The position numbers and the translations under genes are program-made. From the NCBI RefSeq assembly GCF_000518685.1, contig NZ_JAEB01000001.1, positions 248,001 through 312,000 of the forward strand: a DNA stretch of 64,000 bases, in the 5' to 3' direction. The notes under the pieces are model-generated. The model made no database searches. It saw only the letters and a list, made by a program, of their open reading frames with translations, and was not told the DNA's origin. Shown here in pieces: positions 25,808 through 36,500 of this stretch. Each line of letters begins with the position of its first letter. The first letter of the stretch is position 1. The stretch comes from Eubacterium xylanophilum ATCC 35991. GTDB lineage: Bacteria > Bacillota > Clostridia > Lachnospirales > Lachnospiraceae.

Positions 25808-26713
25808 TTGAAAAAGAGAATTATTCCGATGATGTTGACGGCTGCGCTGGGAATCTCCCTTGTGTTAGGAGCAGTTCCGGCAGAGAGTGTGAGTGCAGAT
25901 GCAGTTGCGGCGAAACCGTATATATCATTTGGTGCAGACCTCAATAAGAAGGAAAAGGCATCGGTCATGTCTATGCTCGGTGTAAATCAAAGTCAATTGG
26001 GGCAGTATCAGGTTATCACAGTTACGAATGACGAAGAACACAAGTACCTTGATAGCTATCTTTCGAAGGATGTAATAGGCACGCGTGCCCTGTCATCTGT
26101 TAAGATTGAAAAAGCTGAAGAGGGCAAGGGAATACAGGTTACGACCCACAATATCAATTATTGTTCAAGCGGTATGTATACCAACGCGCTTACAACAGCC
26201 GGTGTGATGGATGCAACTGTTACGGTTGCCGGACCATTTGAACTGTCTGGAACGGCGGCTCTTGTGGGTACTATGAAAGCTTATGAAAGCATGACCGGAA
26301 AGCAGCTGGAGGCTGCCAACGAAGATGCGGCAGTGAATGAGCTGGTTGTGACAAGTGAGTTAGGCGAAGAAGTTGGAGCAGATAAAGCTGAGAGGCTTGT
26401 GGCATTGGCTAAGCAAAAGATTATTGATGGCAATCTTTCTTCTCAGGAAGATATCGAAAAAGCTATCAAGGAATCTGCTGAGCAGGTCGATATCAAGGAT
26501 TTGACAGATGAACAGATCAAGGAATTGGCGAGTTTGTTTGAGAAGATAAAGTCGCTCAATCTAGATATAGATAAGATTAAACAGCAAGCAGAGACTGTAT
26601 ATAACAGACTTCAGGAGCTCGGAGAAAATGTGGAGAGCGCCAAGGGGATTTTAGAGAAATTAGTTGATTTCTTTGAATCAATAGCAAACAGTATAGCGAA
26701 CCTTTTTAATTAG
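25808..26713 (+). CDS. exported DUF1002-family protein
   Basis: About 301 residues from a TTG start that has GGAGGG 7 nt upstream; the frame is open further 5' but without a better site. A signal peptide (basic MKKR, then a hydrophobic core ending at SVSA) precedes a mature domain with YISFGADLNKKEKASVMSMLG, SSVKIEKAEEGKGIQVTTHNINYC and TAGVMDATVTVAGPFELSGTAAL, the pattern I associate with DUF1002 (YpuA-like). The C-terminal part is helical and charged. Function unknown. It is the first gene of a nine-gene run, with the next gene starting 17 nt after its stop. Confidence 0.82.
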   Translation: MKKRIIPMMLTAALGISLVLGAVPAESVSADAVAAKPYISFGADLNKKEKASVMSMLGVNQSQLGQYQVITVTNDEEHKYLDSYLSKDVIGTRALSSVKIEKAEEGKGIQVTTHNINYCSSGMYTNALTTAGVMDATVTVAGPFELSGTAALVGTMKAYESMTGKQLEAANEDAAVNELVVTSELGEEVGADKAERLVALAKQKIIDGNLSSQEDIEKAIKESAEQVDIKDLTDEQIKELASLFEKIKSLNLDIDKIKQQAETVYNRLQELGENVESAKGILEKLVDFFESIANSIANLFN

Positions 26714-26730
26714 TGCTTGGAGGGAAAGCG

Positions 26731-28914
26731 TTGAAGATTAGTGTTATTGTGCCATTTAATGGTGAAAAGATTTATTACAGAGATTGCCTTGATAGTATTC
26801 GGGAACAGAACTATAAGGATATCGAAGTGATAATGGTGTGTGATGGATGTGGAAGACCAAATCTTGATAACTACGCTGATTTGAATTTGAAAGTTGTTGA
26901 ATTAGCAGAACATAGTGGTGTGGCAGCCGTGCGTAACGAGGGCATCAAACACGCGACAGGCGAGTATGTGATGTTTCTTGACATTGATGATTATGTACTG
27001 GAAGATACAATAGAGTTATTGGTTGCCAAACTTAAGGATAATAGAATATGTTACGCAGATCAGGTTCACAGCTGGTATAGTCGAAGAATCTTCTTGGATG
27101 ACAAGCAGGGTAACAATCCGGTGGATGATGAGGAAAATTCAGAAGAGATGGCCGATGTGGAGAGCGAAGTTACTGATAATCCATATGAGCACATCTTCAT
27201 GAGGTCTGGAACATTTCAGAGTATAACAATTCTCGGAATGTTGATTCCCAAAAAGGTTTTTGAAGATGAAACTCTTAGGTTTGACGAGGCGTCTGTGTAC
27301 TTTTCGGACCATTTTCTCTTGGCAAGATTGTTGCAAAGCGATATAGAGTTTAAATTTGTAGAGTCGGCAAAGTATATCAAGAGAAGGCACAATGATCCGA
27401 TTAACAATCCGTCTATGTTACAGAAGAAAGATGGAGAAAAGAAGATATATGAGAGCATGGTGGCATATACTCAGATGAGGACTACAATGTCTGATGAGAA
27501 GTCAACTTGGTTGGATTATAAATATGTTAGACATATTATAAAGAAGATTTCAGCGTTTTTGGTTGAAAAGCCTAAGAAGAGGGCAGATGTATATGCGAAG
27601 ATGCAGAAGACTGCCATGCTTGTGGGAAATAACGGAGCTGAGAATCTCATCAAGAGGCACGGAAGACAGGTGCTGAAGATGGCGAGAACAGGTAATCCTG
27701 AGGTGTTTGTGAGAAGGACTATCAATCACTCCAGGTGGAGGACTCTAAAGACGATTTCTACTCAGAGATCTCAACTTAAGAGATGGCTCTATGACAATGT
27801 CTATACCAAGATGAAGATGTTAGACAATACGATTATGTTTGAGAGTTTCTTTGGAAAGAGCTATTCGGACAGCCCGAAGTACATATATGAGTACCTCAAT
27901 GAGAATTATGCGGGAAAGTATAATTACATATGGGTATATGCTGGCAAGAAGCACAAGATTCCATATAAAGCAAAGCAGATTAAGAGATTTAGTTTTGCAT
28001 ATTTCTGCTATATGGCTAGGTGTAAATACCATGTATTTAACGGTAGACAGCCAGTGTATTTTATTAAGAGAAAGGGCAATGTCTTCTTGGAGACATGGCA
28101 CGGAACCCCACTGAAAAAGCTTGTTTTTGATATGGACGATGTGACGACAGCATCGCCGCTCTACAAGGAGCAATTCTATATTCAGACAAGATCGTGGGAT
28201 TATCTCGTGGCGCCAAATCAATTCTCGGAAGATGTATTTAGACATGCATTCTTATATGATGGCAAGATGTTAGAGACGGGATATCCCCGCAATGACATAC
28301 TGTATAAGAAGCATGACAAGGAACTTGTGGATTCAATCAAAGATGAGATTGGAATTCCTCGGGATAAGAAAGTTATATTATATGCGCCTACTTGGCGTGA
28401 TGATGAGTTTTATGGCCATGCCATGTATAAATTCACACTTCAGCTGGATCTGAAGAAGATGCAAGAAGAATTGGGAGATGAGTATATAGTATTACTCAGG
28501 ACCCACTACTTTATATCGGATTTTCTCGACTTATCAGAACATGAGGGATTCGCATATAACGTAAGTAAGTATGATGATATCGCGAGATTGTATCTCGTAT
28601 CGGATATGCTTATAACGGACTATTCTTCTGTATTCTTTGACTATGCAAACCTGAAGAGGCCGATGATTTTCTATATGTATGACTTGGAGAAGTATGCATC
28701 TGTCCTCAGAGGTTTCTATATTGATATCGAGGAAGAACTCCCTGGTCCGATTGTATTGACCACGGAGAAGGTGATAGAGTCAATTAGAAATATCGATGAA
28801 GTCAAAGAAAAATATTCCGCGAAGTATGAAGAATTTAGTGAAAAGTACTGCGCATGGGAAGATGGTACGGCTTCGAAGAGAATAGTGGAAGCGGTATTTG
28901 ATAATAAGGAATAA
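26731..28914 (+). CDS. fused GT2 glycosyltransferase - CDP-glycerol glycerophosphotransferase, copy 1
   Basis: About 727 residues from a TTG with GGAGGG upstream. The N-terminal GT-A domain (about 1-220) has ISVIVPFNG, AAVRNEGIKHATGEYVMFLDIDDY (DxD-like) and EASVYFSDHFL. A basic helical linker follows. The C-terminal domain (from about 350) is TagB/TagF type: FFGKSYSDSPKYIYEYL, WHGTPLKKL with the family's active-site His, YAPTWRDDEFY, LLRTHYF and TDYSSVFFDYANLKRP. Such enzymes add glycerol-phosphate-type units to a sugar or lipid acceptor in teichoic-acid-like polymers. It is a paralogue of the next two genes; probably cytoplasmic face of the membrane. Confidence 0.88.
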   Translation: MKISVIVPFNGEKIYYRDCLDSIREQNYKDIEVIMVCDGCGRPNLDNYADLNLKVVELAEHSGVAAVRNEGIKHATGEYVMFLDIDDYVLEDTIELLVAKLKDNRICYADQVHSWYSRRIFLDDKQGNNPVDDEENSEEMADVESEVTDNPYEHIFMRSGTFQSITILGMLIPKKVFEDETLRFDEASVYFSDHFLLARLLQSDIEFKFVESAKYIKRRHNDPINNPSMLQKKDGEKKIYESMVAYTQMRTTMSDEKSTWLDYKYVRHIIKKISAFLVEKPKKRADVYAKMQKTAMLVGNNGAENLIKRHGRQVLKMARTGNPEVFVRRTINHSRWRTLKTISTQRSQLKRWLYDNVYTKMKMLDNTIMFESFFGKSYSDSPKYIYEYLNENYAGKYNYIWVYAGKKHKIPYKAKQIKRFSFAYFCYMARCKYHVFNGRQPVYFIKRKGNVFLETWHGTPLKKLVFDMDDVTTASPLYKEQFYIQTRSWDYLVAPNQFSEDVFRHAFLYDGKMLETGYPRNDILYKKHDKELVDSIKDEIGIPRDKKVILYAPTWRDDEFYGHAMYKFTLQLDLKKMQEELGDEYIVLLRTHYFISDFLDLSEHEGFAYNVSKYDDIARLYLVSDMLITDYSSVFFDYANLKRPMIFYMYDLEKYASVLRGFYIDIEEELPGPIVLTTEKVIESIRNIDEVKEKYSAKYEEFSEKYCAWEDGTASKRIVEAVFDNKE

Positions 28915-28915
28915 T

Positions 28916-28952
28916 GTATTAGGTTTAGTATTAGGTTAAGTATTTAGGTTAA
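28916..28952 (+). repeat. three tandem 12-13-bp repeats
   Basis: GTATTAGGTTTA (28916-28927), GTATTAGGTTAA (28928-28939) and GTATTTAGGTTAA (28940-28952) follow one another between the two fused glycosyltransferase genes. They also resemble the end of the preceding gene region by spacing only. Confidence 0.8.
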
Positions 28953-28982
28953 ATAGAAGTAATTCTTGGAGGAATTAGAAAA

Positions 28983-31397
28983 ATGTCGAAAGTTAGTATA
29001 ATTGTCCCATATCTCAAGGGACCAGCTTATTTGCGTGAGTGTGTTGAAAGTGTTATGTCACAGGGGTTAGATGACTATGAAATCATCATTGCCGACGATA
29101 GAGATGGTCACGAAGTACCGGAGGATGTACTTGCAATACCTCAGGTAAAGCATGTTGTTCTCGATGATGAAATAGATGTTGACGAGTTTTTTGATGCGAA
29201 GAGCAAGTTCTTTGATGAAAAGAAGAGATTGAATCTCGGATTGACAGTAGAGGAATGGGAGCAGAGAAAGGCAGAGAAGGCAGCAGAAAAGGCGGCTCTA
29301 GAAGAGGCTGAGAGACTCAGACAACAAGAGGAAGAAGACGAAAATGAGCTTAATGGTGGCGGAGATGATGACAAAAGCGATGATTCAGATGATTCTGATA
29401 ACGATGTAGATATCGTTTTGAGACCGTATGGAGTTGCTACGGCCAGAAATCACGGTGTAGCTCATGCTACAGGAGATTATATATATTTTCTTGATGGGGA
29501 TGACTACTTGCATGAAGGTTGTCTCAAGGGTCTTTTGAAGGTGGCAGAGGATAAGAAAGCCAAGGTTGTCACCGGAAATAGAACTGATACCTGGTTTAAA
29601 CCAATCAGTTTTGACTTTGAGAAGTCCAAGCCGGATTCCCAGATTGAGGGTATTGTTCCTTTGGAGGGTGAGACTCTCATTGAGATTATGTATAAGAGAG
29701 TTACCGTTCAAAACTTGCTGATTAACAGAGAGTTCTATAATTCTCTGGATATTTGTTTTGATGAATATAATACATACTACTGCGACATGCCGGTTGCAAC
29801 TAAAGTGATATGTGCTGCAAAGGGAAGTGCTTGGGTAAATGGAGATTCAATCTATATCTGGAGACATAGAAATGATCCAATCCATCTGCCTGCTATATCT
29901 CAGAAGAAGAGAAGCAAGAAAATTCGCGAGTTTGTGGAGGCGTATGAGAAGTCTCTCGAGTTTATAGGTGCAGACGATGATGATATGAGAACGGCTATTG
30001 ATCATGAGCTTGCAATGTATGCCATGAACAAATTCCCTAACAATCTCAAGGGAAAGAATTGTGTTAGATATTCAACTCATCTTTCCAAGATGCCTAAGGC
30101 TCACATTGCCAGATTCAAGAAGGATTACAAAGCAGTTTCTAAGATGACTCTTGGCCTTCTTGTAAAGGGTAAGTTTAGAATGGCTAAACCTCTTTCAAAG
30201 TTTGCATCAGTTATGAGAAAGAAGAGAGGTTTGTTTGGAAAACCTATTCAATACTGGAAGTTCTTGGATAAGAGGATATTCCAAAAGATGCCATTAAAAG
30301 ACAATCTCATATTTATAGAGAGTTTCTTCGGTAAGAGTTATTCGGATAGTCCAAAGTACCTCTATGAGTATATTTACAATAAATACGGCGATAAATATGA
30401 ATATGTATTCTGCCTTAACAAGCGTGCGCCGGAGATGCCGGGACATCCTAAGATTTGTAAGAGACACACTCTTAGATATGTATATTATACAGCTAGGGCA
30501 AAATACTTTATCTGCAACACAAGACAGCCTGCTTGGTTCAAAAAGCGAGAGGGTGTTGTGTTCATGGAAACATGGCATGGAACTCCACTTAAAAAGCTTG
30601 CTTTTGACTTAGATGATATCCATGCAGCAAGTCAGAATCATAAGAGAATATTTTACCGTCATGCGAAAGCATGGGATTACCTTGTTTCTGCAAATCCTTT
30701 TTCAACAGAAGTATTTGAGAGAGCGTTCTGTGTACCTCGAGAGAAAATTATCGAGGTGGGATATCCTAGAAATGACATCTTGTATTCCAAGGACAAGGAT
30801 AAGATTGCAGAGGATGTCAAGCGCGAATTCAATATTCCGGAGGGCAAGAAGGTTGTTCTCTATGCACCAACATGGAGAGATGATCAGTTCTATGCAAAGG
30901 GTAAATACAAGTTTACTCTCGCCATGGACTTTGCCAGATTGCAGAAAGAGCTTGGAGATGAGTATGTAATACTTCTAAGAACTCACTACTACATTGCCGA
31001 TATGGTTGATTTGAGCGAGTTTGATGGATTTGTATTTAATGCCAGCAAGTACAATGATATTTCGAGATTGTATCTTGCGTCGGATATTTGTATAACAGAT
31101 TATTCTTCAGTATTCTTTGATTATGCGAACTTGAAGAGACCGATCCTCTTCTTCGCATACGACTATGAGAAATACGAAGGGGAACTTAGGGGAATGTATA
31201 TTGATATGAATAAGGAGCTTCCTGGACCGATTCTAAAGACTAATGATGAAGTTGTGGATGCGCTTAAGAATATCGATAAGATTAGCAGCGAATATGCTAG
31301 CAGGTATGACGAGTTCTATGACAGATTCTGTTCAGTGGATGACGGTCATGCAAGTGAGAGAACAATTAATATAATGTTCGGAGAAGGGAATATGTGA
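28983..31397 (+). CDS. fused GT2 - CDP-glycerol glycerophosphotransferase, copy 2, with charged insert
   Basis: 804 residues, the same layout as the previous gene. The GT-A fold is interrupted at about residues 78-142 by a charged insert: first a Lys/Glu/Ala helical part, then an acidic Asp/Ser/Gly-rich part. The GT2 pattern resumes with GVATARNHGVAHATGDYIYFLDGDDY. The TagF-type half has FFGKSYSDSPKYLYEYI, WHGTPLKKL, YAPTWRDDQFY, LLRTHYYI and TDYSSVFFDYANLKRP. The product is likely a glycerol- or other polyol-phosphate containing surface polymer. GGAGG precedes the ATG. The insert is in frame and lies at a loop, so the enzyme is probably active. Confidence 0.88.
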   Translation: MSKVSIIVPYLKGPAYLRECVESVMSQGLDDYEIIIADDRDGHEVPEDVLAIPQVKHVVLDDEIDVDEFFDAKSKFFDEKKRLNLGLTVEEWEQRKAEKAAEKAALEEAERLRQQEEEDENELNGGGDDDKSDDSDDSDNDVDIVLRPYGVATARNHGVAHATGDYIYFLDGDDYLHEGCLKGLLKVAEDKKAKVVTGNRTDTWFKPISFDFEKSKPDSQIEGIVPLEGETLIEIMYKRVTVQNLLINREFYNSLDICFDEYNTYYCDMPVATKVICAAKGSAWVNGDSIYIWRHRNDPIHLPAISQKKRSKKIREFVEAYEKSLEFIGADDDDMRTAIDHELAMYAMNKFPNNLKGKNCVRYSTHLSKMPKAHIARFKKDYKAVSKMTLGLLVKGKFRMAKPLSKFASVMRKKRGLFGKPIQYWKFLDKRIFQKMPLKDNLIFIESFFGKSYSDSPKYLYEYIYNKYGDKYEYVFCLNKRAPEMPGHPKICKRHTLRYVYYTARAKYFICNTRQPAWFKKREGVVFMETWHGTPLKKLAFDLDDIHAASQNHKRIFYRHAKAWDYLVSANPFSTEVFERAFCVPREKIIEVGYPRNDILYSKDKDKIAEDVKREFNIPEGKKVVLYAPTWRDDQFYAKGKYKFTLAMDFARLQKELGDEYVILLRTHYYIADMVDLSEFDGFVFNASKYNDISRLYLASDICITDYSSVFFDYANLKRPILFFAYDYEKYEGELRGMYIDMNKELPGPILKTNDEVVDALKNIDKISSEYASRYDEFYDRFCSVDDGHASERTINIMFGEGNM

Positions 31398-31400
31398 TAA

Positions 31401-32579
31401 ATGCGTTTATTGGTTAAGAAAATAGCAATATTATTATATAGAATATTGTGTGTTATATTTCCAGTAAAACAGAATAGAATTGTATTTGATTCAAGTATGG
31501 GACGTAGTTATTCGGGAAATCCGAAAGCTATATTTGAGTATATGGTTGAAAACGGATATACGGAGAAATGGGAATGTACCTGGTTTTACGAGGACAATCC
31601 CTATCCTATTCCGGGTGATGGCTTCCAGTATAGATACGGAAGATTGAGATATTTGTTCTATATGGCGACTGCTAAAATATGGATATTTGACTGTCGTCAG
31701 CCAGAGTTCCTGATTAAGAGAAAGAATTGTTATTATATTCAGACTTGGCATGGAACTCCGCTCAAAAAGTTGGTTCTGGACATGGAAGATGTATTCATGG
31801 CCAATGAGTCTGACATCGAATCATATCAGAAGACTTTTGTGAAAAATGTTCAGATATGGGATTATCTAATATCCCAGAATCCATTTTCCACGGTTACTTT
31901 TAGACGAGCATTTGCTTTTGAAGGAGAGATGCTTGAAATTGGATATCCAAGAAACGATACTCTGGTTGTTCATAACAATGAAGAGTATATAACTAAACTC
32001 AAGAAAAATCTCGGCCTTCCCGAGGATAAAAAAGTCATATTATATGCACCGACTTTTCGAGATGACGAGTTTAATGAGGATTCCACGTATCAATTTAAAC
32101 CTCAATTATCATTTGACAAGCTCCGTGAGAGGTTGGGAGATGAATATGTTGTGATCGTGAAGTACCATTATTTGATAGAAGATTATATTGATTGGTTTGC
32201 TTATGCTGATTTTATATATCACTTCGATCAAACATATGATATTGCAGATTTGTTCTTGGTATCAGACATGCTGGTTACAGACTATTCATCTGTTATGTTT
32301 GACTATAGCATTCTGAAGCGTCCAATGTTTTTCTTTGCATACGACTTGGAAAAGTATGAAAATGAGCTGCGCGGTTTTTACTTTGATTATAAGGGAGAAA
32401 TACCCGGCCCGGTTTCAACGACAACGGATGAATTAATCAAGGATATCCAAGAGCATGATGTAGAATTATATAAGAAAAAATATGATAAATTTGTACAAAA
32501 ATTCAATCCTTTTGATGATGGAAAATCATCAAAGAAAGTCGTCGACTTAGTTGATATGCTGACGAGAGGAGGAGTATGA
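31401..32579 (+). CDS. CDP-glycerol glycerophosphotransferase family protein (TagB/TagF domain only)
   Basis: 392 residues. Unlike its two neighbours it lacks a GT2 half. A short hydrophobic N-terminus (about 5-20) is followed by the catalytic domain: SSMGRSYSGNPKAIFEYM, WHGTPLKKL, YAPTFRDDEF, VIVKYHYLI and VTDYSSVMFDYSILKRP. The LLRTHY motif of the paralogues is VKYHYL here, keeping the His. It starts 3 nt after the preceding stop and its own stop overlaps the start of the next gene, so these genes are translationally coupled. Confidence 0.9.
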   Translation: MRLLVKKIAILLYRILCVIFPVKQNRIVFDSSMGRSYSGNPKAIFEYMVENGYTEKWECTWFYEDNPYPIPGDGFQYRYGRLRYLFYMATAKIWIFDCRQPEFLIKRKNCYYIQTWHGTPLKKLVLDMEDVFMANESDIESYQKTFVKNVQIWDYLISQNPFSTVTFRRAFAFEGEMLEIGYPRNDTLVVHNNEEYITKLKKNLGLPEDKKVILYAPTFRDDEFNEDSTYQFKPQLSFDKLRERLGDEYVVIVKYHYLIEDYIDWFAYADFIYHFDQTYDIADLFLVSDMLVTDYSSVMFDYSILKRPMFFFAYDLEKYENELRGFYFDYKGEIPGPVSTTTDELIKDIQEHDVELYKKKYDKFVQKFNPFDDGKSSKKVVDLVDMLTRGGV

Positions 32580-33562
32580 TGAACTTAGGAACAGTATTTA
32601 TTGCACTCGGAGGGGTGTGTCTCGGCTATGTTTTGGTTGGGCTGGCAGCAGCTATTGGAAAGCTGATCGGTGGCCTGATACTAAAGTTTAAATTCGAGAG
32701 ATTTGTGTTTTTTATGGCTGATGTGAAAAAGACAGAAAAGGGATTTGCTTTTGGGCTCTGTGAACCGGAACCATTTATAAGTCTTACCATGTTTGATCCC
32801 AAAGATAGCAAGATGAGAAGTCTTATTTCCAACAGTTTATCACTTGCTTGTGCACTATTTTGTACAGAGACATTGGCTATTGGACTGTGGGGAACTAAGA
32901 CAATTGCAAAGTCTGCATTTACAGTTCCTATGGCAATTATAATGATTGCATACAGTCTATTTCTTCTGGTCAAGGTTCTGATCGTTGAGCAGAGAAAATC
33001 CTCTAAGACAACAGGTGGAGTTATCTGGAGAGGATATCAGAAGGCAAGTACTGCTATAAAAGAGGGAACTAGACCGGCTGAACTCACTTTTGAAGAAGTT
33101 TCAGAAGAGATTTCAGAGGAGATCAATGTAGGAGCTGCAGACAAGGGAACATATAAGAAGTATCTGTTGCTTCAGTATTATCACTACCTCGAAGCAGGCA
33201 ATTACAATAAGCTAATTGATGTTGTAAACAAGATTGAGGATATTGCTCCGGACAAATGGAGTTATTCAGATATAGGTATTTTGGCCGACATGACATTTTA
33301 CTATGTTGTAATTGGTCAGAATATGGGAAGAGCAAAGTATTATGGAAAAATATTCCAAGAAAAGATGAAGGGCTCGGAAGAAGTTAATGTAAAAAGAGCT
33401 TATGCATATTGGCTGTTTTTTGTTGAAAAGGATAGGGGTGCGGCTCTCCAGATTGCCATGGAGGCAATGAAGATGGTTGACAGTTACAATCTCATAGGTT
33501 GTCGAGAAATGGAGAGAAAGTTTATTCAGGCGTTGCTTAATAACATTGAAAGTAGCAATTAA
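32576..33562 (+). CDS. membrane protein with helical-repeat C-terminus, unknown function
   Basis: 328 residues; the ATG at 32576 overlaps the previous stop (ATGA) and the ATG at 32579 has the better distance to AGGAGG. Hydrophobic segments lie at about 5-35, 85-105 and 115-140. The region EKGFAFGLCEPEPFISLTMFDPKD between them is soluble. The C-terminal half (about 165-328) looks like TPR-type helical hairpins (YYHYLEAGNYNKLIDVVNKIE, TFYYVVIGQNMGRAKYYGK, AYWLFFVEKDRGAALQIA). It is the first of five genes of unknown role that follow the glycerophosphotransferase genes. Confidence 0.8.
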   Translation: MMNLGTVFIALGGVCLGYVLVGLAAAIGKLIGGLILKFKFERFVFFMADVKKTEKGFAFGLCEPEPFISLTMFDPKDSKMRSLISNSLSLACALFCTETLAIGLWGTKTIAKSAFTVPMAIIMIAYSLFLLVKVLIVEQRKSSKTTGGVIWRGYQKASTAIKEGTRPAELTFEEVSEEISEEINVGAADKGTYKKYLLLQYYHYLEAGNYNKLIDVVNKIEDIAPDKWSYSDIGILADMTFYYVVIGQNMGRAKYYGKIFQEKMKGSEEVNVKRAYAYWLFFVEKDRGAALQIAMEAMKMVDSYNLIGCREMERKFIQALLNNIESSN

Positions 33563-33577
33563 GGTATAGGTTGAGAT

Positions 33578-36500
33578 ATGAAAGAAAAAATGATGTTGCT
33601 CTCACAGGGAAAATTCGTATACCAGGAGCCCAAGGTGAGATTGTCGACAGAAAAGTTAATATTTGAGGTTTCCCAGGCCGGTGAGACTAAGAAATCCTTT
33701 GTAATATCCAATACCAGAGGAACCAACATAAAGGGTTTCTGTGTTTCGCCCTGCAATTCTCTCGAGTTTAAGCCTGTATTTAGCGGCAAAGAAAACGAGA
33801 TCGAGGTAGTTGCCAGAGCGGGAGAGCATTCTCCGGGGGAAGTAATAGAAGGAGAGATTCAGATTGTCACAGATTGTGGCGAGACGGCTCTTCCTATGGA
33901 AATTCGCATATTTGCCAATGCTCTTTTGCCTGAGATTACAAGTTATGATGATTTTGTGGAATTGGCCAAGAGAGACTTTTCGAAGGCAGCAGAGATTTTT
34001 TGTGACAATAAATTTATTGACTCTTATATTAATTCATATAATGATAAAAGACTATATCAATATTTGACTAAAAAAAATCCCAAAGAACAAGCATTAGAGG
34101 AGTACCTTGTCAGTCATAGAGATAAAAAAGCTATGCAATTTATGACCAACAGAACCCAGTTGGTATTCAAGACAATGGGACAGGATATAGACAGTGAAAT
34201 AGTAGTTGGTATCGGTCCTTGGGGTTATACAAATATTAGAGTTTCATCGACGGCAGATTTTCTGACTCTTGAAAAAGAAGTTCTGACAGAAAAGGATTTT
34301 GTAGAGAATCACTCTGTATTAAGATTCCATATTGACGGTAAAAAGGTTGCTGAGTGCAATCGCCATGCTGTAATTGTATTTGAGAATATTTATCAAAAAA
34401 TAGAAGTAAAAGTAAAAGTTGTAGGAGAGTCGGGTGCCTATGGAAAGCAGAAAAAACACCAACTCCAAGAGTGCTATGCGAGATTTCACAGAGCTCAAAT
34501 AGCTTTTATGATGGATCCGAGAAAGTCGGTGGAGTTAGTTAAGGTTCTCAGTGAGTACAGTGATATATTCGAGCGAGACGAAAAGAATAAGATGCTTTAT
34601 AGGGGATACTTGGGATATCTCACGGGAGATCAAGCCTATAAGGATGAATTTCTTGATTATATCATCGGAATGAGTGCGCCTGATTCATATGAGGATAATG
34701 AGAAGATTATGAGATATGTATTGACACAATATGTCAAGTATCTCATTGATGGAGACCAAGAGACTAAGAGAAATCTGATAGAAAGGTTGGGAGAATACTA
34801 TTCTGCCAATTGTAGAAATATAATGACATTTATTTTATTAGATCGTCTTGGGGGAATAAGTGAATTTCCGATTAATATACGCAAAGAATTGGAATATTTC
34901 GCTGAGAAAAATGTAAGAAATCCATACGTATCTCTCTATCATATGACGCTTCTAATAAATAATACTGATGCATTGACAGAGCTAAATCCTCATAATATTA
35001 CCACTTTGTTTTTTGGCCTTAAGTATGGAATTATGACAAGGGAGTTATCTCTCAAAATAGCTTTTCTAATTGCGAAGAACAAAAAGCTTAATCCATCACT
35101 TTTGGCGCTTCTGTCAGGCTGTTATAGAGTATTTCCTTCGGAGGATTTGTTACATGGAATATGTGCACTTCTCATAAGGACGGAGAGCACGGACAAGAAA
35201 TTCTTCCCTTGGTTCAACTTGGGAGTTAGCAATAGACTTAGGATTACAGAGTTATTCGAGTACTATATGTATACTATGGATTCGAAGATGTTAGATGCTG
35301 CATTGCCGACTGTGGTGACATATTTTAAGTATGAAAACCATCTTAGATCCTCTGTTAAAGCTAGTTTCTTTGCAAGCATTGTTAGAAATAAAAACAAGCA
35401 TCCTGAGTACTATGAAATCTATCGTGATATGATCAGAGATTTTGTAATTAGTCAGATTAAGAAACGCGTTATAGATCAGAACATGGCAGTGCTTTATGAT
35501 GAGTTTATATCTGAGAAGGACGTCAATATAGATATTGCAGAAGATCTAGTGGAGATATTGTTTGATTACAATATCAGAGTAGACAATCCTAATATAGATA
35601 GAGTTTTGGTTGTCCAAGATGAAACTGCAGTAAAGAAAGTATATAATCTCAAGAGATCTGAGGCCAATATTGCGCTTCCGACATCTCATTATAATTTGTA
35701 TTTCCTAGATAGGGATGGAAGATATCATGGACGTACAATAACTTATCATTTGGATAAATATCTCATGGTCAAGACCCTAGCCAAAAAGTGTTATGAGCTG
35801 GGGGTCAACAATGAAAAGCTGTTAACACATGTATTTTCTGAGGCTTTGAAGAAAGATCAGATAAATGCAGTAGATGCAGAGGCTATACATTCAGTGATAA
35901 AGAGTGATAAATATGGAATTGAATATGGGACTAAGGCCCTGTTAAAGCTTTATGATTTTTACAAGTCGACCGGTGATGATGCCGCATTAGCAGAGGTGAT
36001 ATCCCGAATGGACTTTAAGTATCTTCCTTCTTCCAGAAGATCCGGAGTACTTCAGACATTAATTCAATTCAAGGAATATGATAGAGCTATCAGTGAGTTA
36101 AAAAAATATGATATTAAGAGTGGAACTAAGAAAATCTTACTTCTCTTGGTATCGTCAAAAATTGAAGAAAATCCGCATCAGTTTGACCCGTTCTACATGC
36201 AGTTGGCTGACGAGTTGTTTGGGAGCGGAATTGCAAATGAGATTAGTCTCAGATATCTCTGTGAGTTCTATATGGGATATACACATCATTTGTTGGAGAT
36301 ATATAGAAGAACGATAAAGCGCGGTGTGGATATTACAGATGGAGCTATCGAGCGACTTTTGGGACAGGCCTTATTTGTGAATGCAGATTTATCTGAGTAT
36401 AAAGATGTATTTCTGGAGTATCATGAATATGGCGCAAACAGAACACTTGTTAAGGCTGTTCTGAATTCATATGCATATTTTTATATTACGAGAGATATAA

